DNA of 40,631 nt. Origin: Sphingopyxis sp. UBA6723 (GTDB lineage Bacteria > Pseudomonadota > Alphaproteobacteria > Sphingomonadales > Sphingomonadaceae). Of this stretch, positions 1 through 8,801 are shown piece after piece. The notes under the pieces are model-generated. The model did no database searches, had not been told where the DNA came from, and saw only the letters and a list, made by a program, of their open reading frames with translations. The DNA lies in the NCBI RefSeq assembly GCF_002454115.1, contig NZ_DKIH01000011.1, positions 1 to 40,631 of the forward strand, read 5' to 3'. Positions within the stretch are counted from its first letter, which is position 1; every line of letters begins with the position of its first letter. Position numbers and translations under genes: made by a program.

Positions 1-6
1 GGGTTG

Positions 7-107
7 GGGTGGGGTCCATCGGCCTTGCGCAAGGCCGATGGACCCCACCCGCGGAGACTAAAGCCAGCAAGCTGGCAAGTCTCGCTGCCCTCCCCTGAAG
101 GGGAGGG
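7..107. repeat. Three consecutive inverted repeats at the window's left edge
   Basis: Three back-to-back palindromes fill the space downstream of the first gene. Bases 7-50 form a perfect 44-base palindrome with 22-base arms and no loop, centred on TTGC|GCAA. Bases 54-83 form a nested hairpin: GAGACT (54-59) pairs with AGTCTC (78-83), and GCCAGC (63-68) pairs with GCTGGC (71-76). Bases 88-107 pair CCCTCCCCT with AGGGGAGGG around two bases. Such GC-rich composite stem-loops are common between sphingomonad genes. Here they may end transcription of the minus-strand gene that stops at 116. The gene on the other side lies outside the window. Confidence 0.75.
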
Positions 108-115
108 CGTGGACA

Positions 116-1441
116 TCAAACCGCGTCCAGCGCCTGTGCAAAATCGGCGATCAGGTCGCCGGCGTCCTCGATCCCAATCGAGATGCGGACCAGATTGTCG
201 GTGATCCCCATCAGCGCCTTGCGCGCGTCGGGGACCGACAAATGCGTCATCGCCGCCGGGTGGCTGGCGAGCGTTTCGGTGCCGCCCAGGCTGACCGCGA
301 GCTTGGCGATCTTGAGCGCGTCGAGGAAACGGAAGCTTTCGGTTTCGCCGCCCTTGATGAACAGCGAAAAGGTCGATCCGGCGCCGGTGCAATGGCGGTC
401 GAAAATATCCTTCTGCGATCCTTCGGGCAGGAAACCGAGGTAACCCAGTCCTTCGACCTTGGGGTGCTCACGCAACCACGCGCAGACCTTTTCGGCATTT
501 TCGCCCGCGCGGCTCATGCGCAGTTCGACGGTTTCCATCGAGCGCAGCAGCATCCACGCGGTATGCGGGTCGCAGATCGTGCCGATGGTGTTGCGCATCA
601 TGCGGATCGGGCCAAGCCAATGCTTTGCGCCGAGCACGCCGCCCGCGACCAGATCGCTGTGGCCGCCAGCATATTTGGTCAGGCTGTAGAGCACGATGTC
701 GGCGCCATGTGCCAGCGGCTTGGACCAGAGCGGGCCAAGGAAGGTGTTGTCGATGGCGATCGGCGGCCGTGCGCCCTCAGCGAAAGCCGCGTCGGTCGCG
801 GCGCGCATCGCCTGCACATCGACCAGCGCATTGGTCGGATTGGCGGGGCTTTCCAGATAGACCATGGCAACCTTGCCGCCTTGGTCTTCGGCCATTTTTT
901 TGGCGCGGACGAGAATCGCGTCCATCTCTTCGCGCGACGCTTCGGCGGGGAAATCGACGTAGGTTGCGCCGAACCGCGACAGGATGCGCGCGATCAGCGT
1001 TTCGGTCGCGGCATAGAGCGGCCCCGAATGGACGATAACGTCGTTCATGCTGACATGCGCGAGGAGCAGGGTGGCGATCGCCGACATGCCGGACGAGAAC
1101 ACCAGTGCATCCTCGGCCTTTTCCCACACGCCTAGCCGCGCCTCGAGGATTTCCTGATTCGGACCGTTGAAGCGCGAATAGACGAGGCCGTCGGCGCCGC
1201 CGGGACGCTTGCCGGTGATGCCTTCGAAATGATGCTTTCCTGCAGCGGCGCTTTCGAAGGCGAAGGTCGAGGTCAGGAAGATCGGTGGTTTCAGCGACCC
1301 TTCGGACAGCATCGGGTCATAGCCATAACCCATCATCAGCGTCGCCGGTGACAGTTCGCGCCCGCCGATTTCGGTGACGTCCTGCTTGGGCTTGCGGCGC
1401 GGCGTAGTGCCGGTGAGGTCGCTGTTGTCGATCGGGGGCAT
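116..1441 (-). CDS. Cystathionine gamma-synthase / methionine gamma-lyase family PLP enzyme
   Basis: A fold-type I PLP enzyme of the Cys/Met metabolism family, 441 residues. The PLP-binding lysine is K256 in SLTKYAGGHSD, the aspartate that contacts the cofactor is in AIDNTF (about 229-234), and YSRFNGPN (88-95) is the phosphate-binding tyrosine/arginine region. The roughly 35-residue N-terminal extension before the GYGYDP segment lengthens it relative to MetB or MetZ (about 390-400). Members act on homoserine esters, cystathionine or methionine; sequence alone does not separate gamma-synthase, sulfhydrylase and gamma-lyase activity. An AAGGAAA ribosome site lies just upstream of the ATG. It follows the DASS transporter by about 60 bases on the same strand. 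No SAM riboswitch is evident in that short gap. Confidence 0.88.
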   Translation of the reverse strand: MPPIDNSDLTGTTPRRKPKQDVTEIGGRELSPATLMMGYGYDPMLSEGSLKPPIFLTSTFAFESAAAGKHHFEGITGKRPGGADGLVYSRFNGPNQEILEARLGVWEKAEDALVFSSGMSAIATLLLAHVSMNDVIVHSGPLYAATETLIARILSRFGATYVDFPAEASREEMDAILVRAKKMAEDQGGKVAMVYLESPANPTNALVDVQAMRAATDAAFAEGARPPIAIDNTFLGPLWSKPLAHGADIVLYSLTKYAGGHSDLVAGGVLGAKHWLGPIRMMRNTIGTICDPHTAWMLLRSMETVELRMSRAGENAEKVCAWLREHPKVEGLGYLGFLPEGSQKDIFDRHCTGAGSTFSLFIKGGETESFRFLDALKIAKLAVSLGGTETLASHPAAMTHLSVPDARKALMGITDNLVRISIGIEDAGDLIADFAQALDAV

Positions 1442-1500
1442 GAAGATTTCCTTGGGGCCAGTTTAGTTTCGATTGCAACTAGCGTCCTTTGCCCCGCGCG

Positions 1501-2907
1501 TCACCCCAGCATTGCAATCGCCCAGATCACCCCGATCAGCAGCGGCACCCCGATGATGTCGAGCGCCAGCCCCGCCTTTAGCATCCGCGGCAGTGCGATA
1601 TGGTCGGTCGCCCAGGCGAGCGCGTTGGGGCCGGTACCGCTGGGCAGCATGAAGCCCCAGCTCGCCGCCATCGCCACGGGCAGCGCGAGCAGGATCGGGT
1701 CGACCCCGGTCGCGGCGATCAGCGCCGCGAGTACCGGCATGATGCCGCTCGCCGTCGCAACGTTGCTGGCGAATTCGGTGATGAGGATAGTGAGCGCGAC
1801 GATGATCGCGGCGAGCGCGATCGTCGGGATGCTGCCGAGCGGGGCGAGGACGGCGCCGAGCCACGCGGCCAGCCCGCTCGCGGTGATCGCCGCGGCGAGA
1901 GCCAGGCCGCCGCCGAACATCATGATGACGCCCCACGGCGCGCGGTCGGCTTCTTTCCAGACGAGCAGCGGGCGGCCGGTGCCGTCGGGAAGGACGAACA
2001 GCAGCAGGCTGCCCGCGATGGCGATGGTGCCGTCGGTCAATGCCCCTTTGGGCAGCAGGGGTTCGAGCCACGGCTGCGCCACCCAGGCGAGGAACACGAG
2101 CAGAAAGACGGGGACGACGCGGCGTTCGGCCGTCGTCCAGATCGCCTGCTTGCCGAGCGCGGCGGCAGCGCCCGGACCATCGAACGCATGGGCCGACAAC
2201 CGCTGCACCCGCGCGATGATGAAAAGCGCCGCAGGGGTGGCGAGCAGCACGACGGGGACGCCGTAAAGCATCCAGTCGAGGAACGAGATGCGCAGTCCCA
2301 GCGCCTTTTCGATCAATCCCGCAGCGATTGCGTTGGTGGGGCTGCCGACCAGCGTGCCGAGCCCGCCGATCGATGCCGCAAAGGCGATGCCCATCATCAC
2401 TGCGCCTGCGAAGCCTTCGGTCTCGCCCTCGCGAACGCCGCCGGCGCGGACGACGGCGAGGGCTATCGGGACCATGATCAGGGCGGTCGAGGTGTTCGAA
2501 ATGAACATGCTGAGCAGCGCGGTCGCCGCCATGAAGGCAAAGAGCAGCCCGGTCGCGGTCGGCGCCGCGCGCTTGAGCAGCGCGAGCGCGAGGCGCCGGT
2601 GCAGCCCGACGCGCTCGATCGCCAGCGCGAGGAATGCGCCGCCCAGGATCAGGAACAGGATGGGCGAATAATATTCCTTGGCGATGGCATTGGCGTCCAT
2701 CACCCCGAAGGCGGGGACGAGCAGGAAGGGCAGCAATGCGGTGACGGTCAGCGGCAGCGCCTCGGTCATCCACCAGATCGCCATCAGCACTGTCATCGCC
2801 GCGACGTGCCAGGCGGTCGTTTCCATCCCCGCGGGTGCGGGGAGGGCAAGCATGACGATGAAGGTCAGCAGGCCGCCGAGCAGTCCAAACAGGCGCGTGC
2901 GTGTCAT
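1501..2907 (-). CDS. DASS/SLC13 family sodium-coupled anion symporter
   Basis: A polytopic inner-membrane carrier of 468 residues, the usual size for the divalent anion:Na+ symporter family (dicarboxylate, citrate or sulfate). It carries the two pseudo-symmetric motifs of the family: SNT at 137-139 within MFISNTSTALIMVPI, and SNV at 381-383 within EFASNVATASGIMP. Each sits in a re-entrant loop that binds sodium and the carboxylate. GTLVGSPTN (184-192) is also typical. There are about 11-12 hydrophobic segments. The substrate cannot be read from sequence; neither neighbour specifies it. It starts 17 bases after the pgeF stop codon, so it may be the last part of the lgt-pgeF transcript or have its own promoter. 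Confidence 0.88.
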   Translation of the reverse strand: MTRTRLFGLLGGLLTFIVMLALPAPAGMETTAWHVAAMTVLMAIWWMTEALPLTVTALLPFLLVPAFGVMDANAIAKEYYSPILFLILGGAFLALAIERVGLHRRLALALLKRAAPTATGLLFAFMAATALLSMFISNTSTALIMVPIALAVVRAGGVREGETEGFAGAVMMGIAFAASIGGLGTLVGSPTNAIAAGLIEKALGLRISFLDWMLYGVPVVLLATPAALFIIARVQRLSAHAFDGPGAAAALGKQAIWTTAERRVVPVFLLVFLAWVAQPWLEPLLPKGALTDGTIAIAGSLLLFVLPDGTGRPLLVWKEADRAPWGVIMMFGGGLALAAAITASGLAAWLGAVLAPLGSIPTIALAAIIVALTILITEFASNVATASGIMPVLAALIAATGVDPILLALPVAMAASWGFMLPSGTGPNALAWATDHIALPRMLKAGLALDIIGVPLLIGVIWAIAMLG

Positions 2908-2923
2908 CCGTCCCCCAAATGTG

Positions 2924-3685
2924 TCAATTCAGGCCGATCACCGATAATTGGCGGCCATAGGTGTTTTCTCCCTTATGGCACGCGCGGCGATAGCTGAAAT
3001 AATCCTCTGCCTCGGCATAGGTGTCCTGCCCGCCGATGGCAATTCGCGCGACCCCCGCCGCGGCGAGCCGCGCGGCGACATAGGCGGCGATGTCGAACAT
3101 TGCGTGGCCGGGCTTGGCCGCGGCAAAAAAGCGTTCGTTGGCGTGATCGTCGGCGGTGAAGCGCTGCACAAATCCATCATCGACCTCATAGGACGCCCGT
3201 GCGATGCACGGCCCGATTGCGGCGGCAATGTTGGCGCGGTTGGCGCCAAGGCTTTCCATCGCCGCGAGCGCGGCGTCGGTGACCCCGGCCAGCGCGCCCT
3301 TCCAACCCGCATGCGCGGCGCCGATTACGCCCGCGTCGCGGTCGGCGAAGAGCACCGGTACGCAATCGGCGGTGAGGATGCCGAGGATGATGCCCGCGGT
3401 GCGCGTTGCGAGCGCGTCGGCTTCGAGCCGCGCCGTCAGGTCGCTTTTGTCATCGACGATGACACAGCGATTGCCATGGACCTGATACACCCCGGTGAGC
3501 GTCCCTCCCGAAAGCACCGTATCGGCCACCCGTCGGCGGTTTTCGGCAATCAGCGCCGGATCGTCGCCCGAGCCAAGGCCGCAGTTGAGCGACGCGAGCT
3601 CGCCGCTCGACACCCCGCCGCGACGGCCGAAGAAACCGTGCGGAATGTCGGCGAGCGGCAGCGCAGTGGCGAACGGCGCGGTCAC
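2924..3685 (-). CDS. pgeF: Peptidoglycan editing factor PgeF / purine nucleoside phosphorylase (YfiH, laccase-domain family)
   Basis: A YfiH/DUF152 protein of 253 residues. The zinc-site ligands of the family are visible: H70 in YQVHGNR, C108 in LTADCVPVLF, and H125 in GAAHAGWKG. Family members were first called polyphenol oxidases; later work showed purine nucleoside phosphorylase and adenosine deaminase activities, and in E. coli a role in preventing misincorporation into muropeptides. The start codon overlaps the GNAT stop codon by four bases (ATGA-type), so translation is probably coupled. The lgt - methyltransferase - pgeF order is common in Alphaproteobacteria, which supports the call. 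Confidence 0.9.
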   Translation of the reverse strand: MTAPFATALPLADIPHGFFGRRGGVSSGELASLNCGLGSGDDPALIAENRRRVADTVLSGGTLTGVYQVHGNRCVIVDDKSDLTARLEADALATRTAGIILGILTADCVPVLFADRDAGVIGAAHAGWKGALAGVTDAALAAMESLGANRANIAAAIGPCIARASYEVDDGFVQRFTADDHANERFFAAAKPGHAMFDIAAYVAARLAAAGVARIAIGGQDTYAEAEDYFSYRRACHKGENTYGRQLSVIGLN

Positions 3686-4200
3686 AGGTCGAGCCTGTAA
3701 AAGCGGTCTTCGTCGATATGATTGCCGACGTGAAATTCATTGCGGCCGACGTCATGGAAACCGTAGCGGCGGTAAAAGGCCTGGGCGCGCGGATTTTCGG
3801 TAAAGACCGACAGGTACAGGATCGACGCGCGCTGCCGCGCCCAGGCGATGCCCCAATCCATCAACGCCGCGGCAACGCCGGTGCCTTTGGCGGCTTCGGC
3901 GACATAGAGCTGGTGGAGTTCGACGGCATCGTCCGTTGGCTGGTCCGCGGGCAGGTCGAAATCGACCGGTCCCATCTTGATATAGCCAAGGATCGCGCCG
4001 GCGGCGTCACGGACCAGCCCGATATCATGGTCGTCGCTCGCGATCTGCGCGCGGACCCGCTCGGGTGGATTCCAGGTCGCGAGAAAGGCGGCAAGATCGG
4101 CCGGGTCGTAGATATGACCGAAGGTGCGGGTGAAGGAGTCGGTGGCGAAAGTCGCGATCGCCTCCGCATCGTCCGGGGTCGCGAGATGAACGATGGTCAA
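3682..4200 (-). CDS. GNAT family N-acetyltransferase
   Basis: A single-domain acetyl-CoA-dependent N-acyltransferase of 172 residues. The acetyl-CoA pyrophosphate loop is at about 118-126 (AAKGTGVAAAL, a relaxed Q/RxxGxG/A motif), preceded by the LYVAE strand, and the C-terminal motif B reads ENPRAQAFYRRYGF. The substrate is unknown; many such proteins acetylate small amines or ribosomal protein N-termini. It overlaps the genes on both sides by four bases, so it is inserted within the lgt - methyltransferase - pgeF unit. I do not think it is part of the conserved core of that cluster. Confidence 0.85.
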   Translation of the reverse strand: MTIVHLATPDDAEAIATFATDSFTRTFGHIYDPADLAAFLATWNPPERVRAQIASDDHDIGLVRDAAGAILGYIKMGPVDFDLPADQPTDDAVELHQLYVAEAAKGTGVAAALMDWGIAWARQRASILYLSVFTENPRAQAFYRRYGFHDVGRNEFHVGNHIDEDRFYRLDL

Positions 4201-5261
4201 GCACTGTCTCCTGTAAACCCGGCAGGGGTGGGCCAGCCCGCTGCGGTGATGGCCATGACTTTGAACAATTCGCCCATCGCGTTCGCGGTAACAAGCCGGT
4301 CGCGCTGGCCTTGCAATTCCTTGGCGCGGTCGGGCGCCGCCGCCGCGAGCGATTGCAGCCGTGCGTCGATGCCCAGCCGCTGCAGCCAGTCGCCCTGGGT
4401 CGCGACAGCGCTGACGGCTGCCCCGCCGCTCCGCGCCGCGTCGGCGAGGGCGGTGAAATCGACATGGGTGGTCAGATCGACCTCGCCCGGATCGGCGAAG
4501 GGGTCGGCGAAACGATGCGCCTTCACCGCTTGCAGCGTGTCGCCCGCCGCCGGGCCGCTATAACCATAGTCGATCACCAGCATCGCGCCGCCTTGCCGCG
4601 CGATGCGAAAGGCACAGCGCTGCATGATCGCCGCCGATACGGGGGCGGTTTCGACGATCGTCCCGACATTTTTGCTGCGCAGCATTTCGGGGATCGCGGC
4701 CGCCGCATCGGCGTCGCCCGGCACCGCGGCAAACACTTCGCCGCGACGTTCGACCATCCGCTCGCGCCAACCGTCCATGGTGCGGATATATTGATGCACC
4801 GGCAGCGCGTCGAAAAATTCATTGGCCACGATTAGCAGCGGCAGATTGTCCGGCAGCGCGTCGACCTCGTCATGATGGGTCGCGGCGGGAAGGCGCGCCC
4901 ATTGCGCGGCGCGCAGCGTCGGGCTGGTTTCAACGAGATCGATCCCCGCGGGGATGCAGCCGAAGCGCGCCATCGCGCGCAGCGCATCGGCGGCCAGCGT
5001 CCCGCGCCCCGGACCCAGTTCGACATAGTGAAAGGCGGGGCTGCCCGCGCGGCCCCACAGGTCGGCGATCCATACGCCGATCATCTCGCCGAACATCTGG
5101 CTGATCTCGGGGGCGGTGGTGAAATCGCCCGCGGCGCCGAGCGGATCGCGCGTCGCATAATAATGACTGTTCGCGGCGGCCATATAGTCGGCGACCGTCG
5201 TCGCCCGCGCCGCCGCGATGTTGCCGATCAGCTGTTCGGGGGTCGGCGGTCCTTCACGCAA
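4197..5261 (-). CDS. NDUFAF7/MidA-type SAM-dependent methyltransferase (DUF185)
   Basis: A class I methyltransferase of 354 residues. The family hallmark GDFTTAPEISQMFGEMIG lies at about 45-62, and SAM-binding motif I, ELGPGRGT, at 81-88. Eukaryotic NDUFAF7 methylates an arginine of complex I subunit NDUFS2 during assembly. The bacterial role is less clear, but Alphaproteobacteria have both complex I and this family, so modification of NuoD is a reasonable inference. Its start overlaps the end of lgt by eight bases and its stop overlaps the GNAT start by four, so the three genes are almost certainly one transcript. Confidence 0.88.
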   Translation of the reverse strand: MREGPPTPEQLIGNIAAARATTVADYMAAANSHYYATRDPLGAAGDFTTAPEISQMFGEMIGVWIADLWGRAGSPAFHYVELGPGRGTLAADALRAMARFGCIPAGIDLVETSPTLRAAQWARLPAATHHDEVDALPDNLPLLIVANEFFDALPVHQYIRTMDGWRERMVERRGEVFAAVPGDADAAAAIPEMLRSKNVGTIVETAPVSAAIMQRCAFRIARQGGAMLVIDYGYSGPAAGDTLQAVKAHRFADPFADPGEVDLTTHVDFTALADAARSGGAAVSAVATQGDWLQRLGIDARLQSLAAAAPDRAKELQGQRDRLVTANAMGELFKVMAITAAGWPTPAGFTGDSA

Positions 5262-6129
5262 CGCTGTCGGGTCCGGCGACCGGCTCGACCCGCTGGCGGC
5301 GTCCCTTGGCGGTGGCGACGAGCCAGAAACCGATGAGCAGCATCGGGATGGTCAGCGTCTGCCCCATCGTCAGTCCCCACGGCAGGATGCCGAGCTGGAC
5401 ATCGGGTTCGCGCACGAACTCGACCGCAAAACGGCTAAGCCCATAAATAATCGCCGCCATGCCGAATAGGAATCCGGGCTTGTAGCGCGCATCGGTGCGC
5501 CAGAAGAGAAAGCCCAGGATAGCCATCATCAACAGTCCTTCCAGACCGGCTTCGTAAAGCTGGCTTGGGTGGCGCGCTTCCATAGATCCACTGTCGGGAA
5601 AGATGATCCCCCAAGGCACCTTCGTTTCGCGGCCCCACAATTCGCCGTTGACGAAATTGGCCATGCGGCCAAAGAACAGGCCGAACGGGATGACGCAGGC
5701 GACATAGTCGCAAAAGCGCAGGAAACTGAGCTTTTCCTTGCGCGTCACATACCAGATCGCGATCAGCACCCCGATGACGCCGCCGTGGAGCGACATGCCG
5801 CCATCCCACAAACGGAAGACGCCGAGCGGCTCCTTGATATATTCGCCCAGGTTATAGAATAGCACATAGCCAAGCCGCCCGCCGATGATGATCCCGAGCA
5901 TGGCGTAAAAGATCATGTCGTCGGCATGGCGCCGCGCCATGGGCGCGCCGGGCTGCGCGATCAGCTTGAGCAGATACCAATAGCCGACGAAGATGCCGGC
6001 GAGATAGGCGAGCGCGTACCAGCGGATCGGCAGGCCAAAGACGCTGAACGCAATTTCGCTATTCTCTCCCATCAGATCATGGAAGTTCACATATTGCGTT
6101 GCTTCGGCTAGGGTTGCAAAAAGAAACAT
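5254..6129 (-). CDS. lgt: Phosphatidylglycerol--prolipoprotein diacylglyceryl transferase
   Basis: Inner-membrane enzyme that moves diacylglycerol from phosphatidylglycerol to the lipobox cysteine of prolipoproteins. With the start at 6129 it has 291 residues, normal for Lgt. The signature GRMANFVNGELWGR is at about 154-167 and includes the essential arginine and glutamate; WDGGMSLHGG (about 109-118) holds the conserved histidine. The frame stays open to 6213, but those 28 extra residues are not Lgt-like and would run into the divergent gene that starts at 6207. A GGAAGGA site before the ATG at 6129 supports the shorter form. Lipoproteins predicted in this window (8798-9568, 38705-39406) would be substrates. 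Confidence 0.94.
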   Translation of the reverse strand: MFLFATLAEATQYVNFHDLMGENSEIAFSVFGLPIRWYALAYLAGIFVGYWYLLKLIAQPGAPMARRHADDMIFYAMLGIIIGGRLGYVLFYNLGEYIKEPLGVFRLWDGGMSLHGGVIGVLIAIWYVTRKEKLSFLRFCDYVACVIPFGLFFGRMANFVNGELWGRETKVPWGIIFPDSGSMEARHPSQLYEAGLEGLLMMAILGFLFWRTDARYKPGFLFGMAAIIYGLSRFAVEFVREPDVQLGILPWGLTMGQTLTIPMLLIGFWLVATAKGRRQRVEPVAGPDSVA

Positions 6130-6156
6130 AAAGTCGCGCGGTCCTTCCCCAGGAGA

Positions 6157-6180
6157 GGCCTCCCCATAAGGGGTTAGGCC
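6157..6180. promoter_or_regulatory. Hairpin in the lgt / acyl-CoA synthetase divergent promoter region
   Basis: In the 77 bases between the divergent start codons, GGCCT (157-161) pairs with AGGCC (176-180) and CCCC (162-165) pairs with GGGG (170-173), with a TT bulge. It could be a leader hairpin or a protein site. No clear -35/-10 pair stands out nearby. Confidence 0.35.
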
Positions 6181-6206
6181 AGCGAGACCAAGAGGAGAGA
6201 TACAAG

Positions 6207-7913
6207 ATGCCATCAGCGCTCGATTTGCGCCTGGAAGCCGCCTATAATCTGATCACCGGTCCGGGCGGACCGATCCAGGTCGGGTCCGTCGAACGCTTCG
6301 GCCGGCAGCTTCCCTTCATTACCAACGCGCCGACGAATCTGGCCGACTATGTCGCCTATTTCGCCATGCAGCACGGAGACGCGACCTTTCTGGTTGAGGG
6401 CGACGAGCGACTTTCGTTCAAGCAGGTCTATATGGCGGCGCGCCAGGTCGCGGCGGGGCTGATCGAGGGCTATGGCGTCCAGCGCGGCGACCGCGTCGGG
6501 CTGGCGATGCGCAATGCCAATGCGTGGTGCGTTTCCTATATCGGCATTTTGCTCGCGGGCGGCTGCGCGACCCTGCTCAATGGGTGGTGGCAGGGCGGCG
6601 AGCTGGCGGCGGGGATCGTCGATAGCGAGACCAAGCTGGTGATCGCCGACGAACAGCGCGCGGCCCGGCTCGACGAAGTTGCGCATGGCGCCAAGGTCAT
6701 CACGCTGGATATTCGCCAGCCGATCGATCAGGCGATCGCGCCGATCACCGGCGCTGGCGGCAGCGCCGCGACGGTATTGCCGGTCCTGACCGGACAGGAT
6801 CTGGCGACGATCCTGTTTACCTCGGGCTCGACCGGCCAGTCGAAGGGCGCCTATTCGCGCCACGAAGCGGTGGTGCAGGCGATTTTCAACTATGTGACGC
6901 AGACCGCCAGCATCGTCCACCTGCTGACCGAAGACGGGCAGATGTCGGACATCCAGCCTGCGACCTTGATCTGCACCCCGTTGTTCCACGTTACCGCTGA
7001 AATCCCCGTGTTCCTGCAAAGCTTTGCGCTCGGCCGCAAACTGGTGCTGATGCCGAAATGGAATGCCGAAGAGGCGATGCGGCTGATTCAGGACGAGAAA
7101 TGCAATTATTTCGTCGGCGTTCCGCTGATGAGCTATGAGATCATGATCCATCCCAACCGCAAAAATTACGACCTGTCGACGTGCAAAAGCTATGCGGGCG
7201 GCGGCGCGGCGCGGCCGCCCGAGCATGTCAAACGGCTCGCGACCGAAATGGGGGAGGGCAAGCCGCTGCTCGGCTATGGCCTTACCGAAACCAATGCGGT
7301 CGGGTGCGGGATCATCAACGAAAATTACCTCGCCAAGCCGATGTCGACCGGGCCGGCGTCGAAACCGCTGGTCGACATGGCGATCCTCGACGACAATGGC
7401 AATGAACTGCCGCAGGGCAGCGTCGGTGAAGTGTGCATTCGCTCGGTTGCCAATTTCGAAGGCTATTGGAACAATCCCGCTGCGACCAAAGCGGCGTTCT
7501 TCGACAATGGCTATTTCCGATCCGGCGACCTCGGTTATGTCGACGAGGACGGTTATTTGTTCATCGTCGATCGCAAGAAGGACATCATCATCCGCGGCGG
7601 CGAAAATATCAGCTGTCAGGAAGTCGAAGCGGCCATTTACGAACATGCCGAGGTCAACGAATGCGCGGTGTTCGGCCTGCCCGACGAGCGGCTGGGCGAG
7701 GTGGTCGGCGCGGTGATCTGGGTGAAGCCCGGCAGCAGCCTGACGGCTGAGGACATGTGCTCATTCCTCAGCGCGCGGCTCGCGCCGTACAAGGTGCCTT
7801 GCAAAATCTGGATGTCGAACGACGCGCTGCCCAAGCTGGGCAGCGAAAAGATCGACAAGGTCAGCTTGCGCAATCGCTATCGCGCCGAATATGCCGCGGA
7901 GGCCGTCGCGTAA
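6207..7913 (+). CDS. Class I adenylate-forming acyl-CoA synthetase
   Basis: An AMP-dependent acyl/aryl-CoA ligase of 568 residues. The P-loop A3 motif reads FTSGSTGQSKGA (about 203-214); GYGLTET (about 354-360) is the A5 motif; SGDLGYVDEDGYLFIVDRKKD followed by GENIS is the A7-A8 hinge. The C-terminal catalytic lysine lies in GSEKIDK, where most homologues have TGKI(D/L)K. These enzymes activate a carboxylate as an acyl-adenylate and then form a thioester with CoA. The substrate is probably a fatty or aromatic acid, but it cannot be fixed here. The start is supported by AAGAGGAGA upstream. The cytochrome b gene follows after 30 bases, so they may share a transcript. Confidence 0.88.
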   Translation: MPSALDLRLEAAYNLITGPGGPIQVGSVERFGRQLPFITNAPTNLADYVAYFAMQHGDATFLVEGDERLSFKQVYMAARQVAAGLIEGYGVQRGDRVGLAMRNANAWCVSYIGILLAGGCATLLNGWWQGGELAAGIVDSETKLVIADEQRAARLDEVAHGAKVITLDIRQPIDQAIAPITGAGGSAATVLPVLTGQDLATILFTSGSTGQSKGAYSRHEAVVQAIFNYVTQTASIVHLLTEDGQMSDIQPATLICTPLFHVTAEIPVFLQSFALGRKLVLMPKWNAEEAMRLIQDEKCNYFVGVPLMSYEIMIHPNRKNYDLSTCKSYAGGGAARPPEHVKRLATEMGEGKPLLGYGLTETNAVGCGIINENYLAKPMSTGPASKPLVDMAILDDNGNELPQGSVGEVCIRSVANFEGYWNNPAATKAAFFDNGYFRSGDLGYVDEDGYLFIVDRKKDIIIRGGENISCQEVEAAIYEHAEVNECAVFGLPDERLGEVVGAVIWVKPGSSLTAEDMCSFLSARLAPYKVPCKIWMSNDALPKLGSEKIDKVSLRNRYRAEYAAEAVA

Positions 7914-7943
7914 CTTTTTCTTGTCGGGGAGCGAACCGGGATC

Positions 7944-8801
7944 ATGGCCATGGCTGAAACTCCCGCCGCTCCGACGGCAAACGTCGCAACGCCGCCGGTG
8001 CGCGTCTATCGCCACCGGCGGGCGACGCGCATCTGGCATTGGATCAATGCCGCGACGCTGCTGATCCTGCTGATGAGCGGGCTGATGATCTTTAACGCAC
8101 ATCCGCGGCTGTATTGGGGCGAATATGGTGCGAACAACGACCCCGCCTGGCTGGTGATCGGCTCGACGCCCGACACCGGCTATTTGCGCGTCGGCTCGCT
8201 CAGGGTCGAAACGACGGGCGTGCTGGGTCGCTGGACCGACGCAAAAGGGGTCGAAAAGACGTGGGCGTTCCCCGGCTGGGCGACGATTCCGACCAGTTAC
8301 AATCTGGCCGACGCGCGGCGCTGGCACCTGTTCTTTGCCTGGGTGCTGTCGATCGGGCTGACGCTTTACATGCTGTGGGCGGCATTCGGCGGGCATTTGA
8401 AAAAAGACCTGCATGTTCGCCGCGGCGAATGGTCGCCGCGCCACATCTGGCATGACATCAAGCAACATGCGCGGCTACGCTTTCCACGGGGCGAGGAAGC
8501 TGCGCGCTACGGCATCCTGCAAAAATTAAGCTATATCGGGGTCATCTTCATCCTGCTGCCAATAATGATCGCGACCGGCCTGACCATGTCGCCGGGCGTC
8601 AATGCGGGGGCGCCATGGCTGCTCGACCTGTTCGGCGGGCGCCAGTCGGCACGCTCGATCCATTTCATCGCGGCATGGGCGCTGGTTGCGTTCTTTTTTG
8701 TCCATATCGCCATGGTATTGCTGGCGGGGCCAGTAAATGAGATCCGGTCGATGGTGACCGGCTGGTTCCGTCTGCCGCCCGAGCGAGGGGAGCGCGCATG
8801 A
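7944..8801 (+). CDS. Cytochrome b561-type membrane subunit, partner of the Mo oxidoreductase
   Basis: A di-heme-type cytochrome b of the bacterial b561 / Ni-Fe hydrogenase subunit class, 285 residues with four transmembrane segments. Candidate heme-ligating histidines lie in RIWHWINA (first helix), RRWHLFFAW (second) and the SIHFIAAW ... FFVHIAM region (last). A soluble loop of about 65 residues separates helices one and two. It overlaps the molybdopterin gene by four bases (ATGA), which indicates coupled synthesis. By analogy with MsrQ or hydrogenase b subunits it would pass electrons between the quinone pool and the exported Mo subunit; the direction is not evident. Confidence 0.85.
   Translation: MAMAETPAAPTANVATPPVRVYRHRRATRIWHWINAATLLILLMSGLMIFNAHPRLYWGEYGANNDPAWLVIGSTPDTGYLRVGSLRVETTGVLGRWTDAKGVEKTWAFPGWATIPTSYNLADARRWHLFFAWVLSIGLTLYMLWAAFGGHLKKDLHVRRGEWSPRHIWHDIKQHARLRFPRGEEAARYGILQKLSYIGVIFILLPIMIATGLTMSPGVNAGAPWLLDLFGGRQSARSIHFIAAWALVAFFFVHIAMVLLAGPVNEIRSMVTGWFRLPPERGERA

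Noticed and set aside
242..1135. Long plus-strand open frame opposite the PLP enzyme gene
   Set aside because: It is the antisense of a well-supported gene; the product is rich in Arg, Gly and His with no recognisable domain, as expected from GC-rich antisense frames.
1442..1500. SAM-II-type riboswitch upstream of the PLP sulfur enzyme
   Set aside because: The gap is under 60 bases and shows no pseudoknot-like pairing pattern; I could not support it.
1600..2997. 465-codon plus-strand open frame opposite the DASS transporter
   Set aside because: The translation is dominated by Arg, Asp, Glu and Gly, and the minus strand encodes a clear membrane carrier with both family motifs.
6213..7646. 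477-codon minus-strand open frame opposite the acyl-CoA synthetase
   Set aside because: The plus strand has all adenylate-forming motifs; the antisense product has no domain and would need to share the lgt promoter side.
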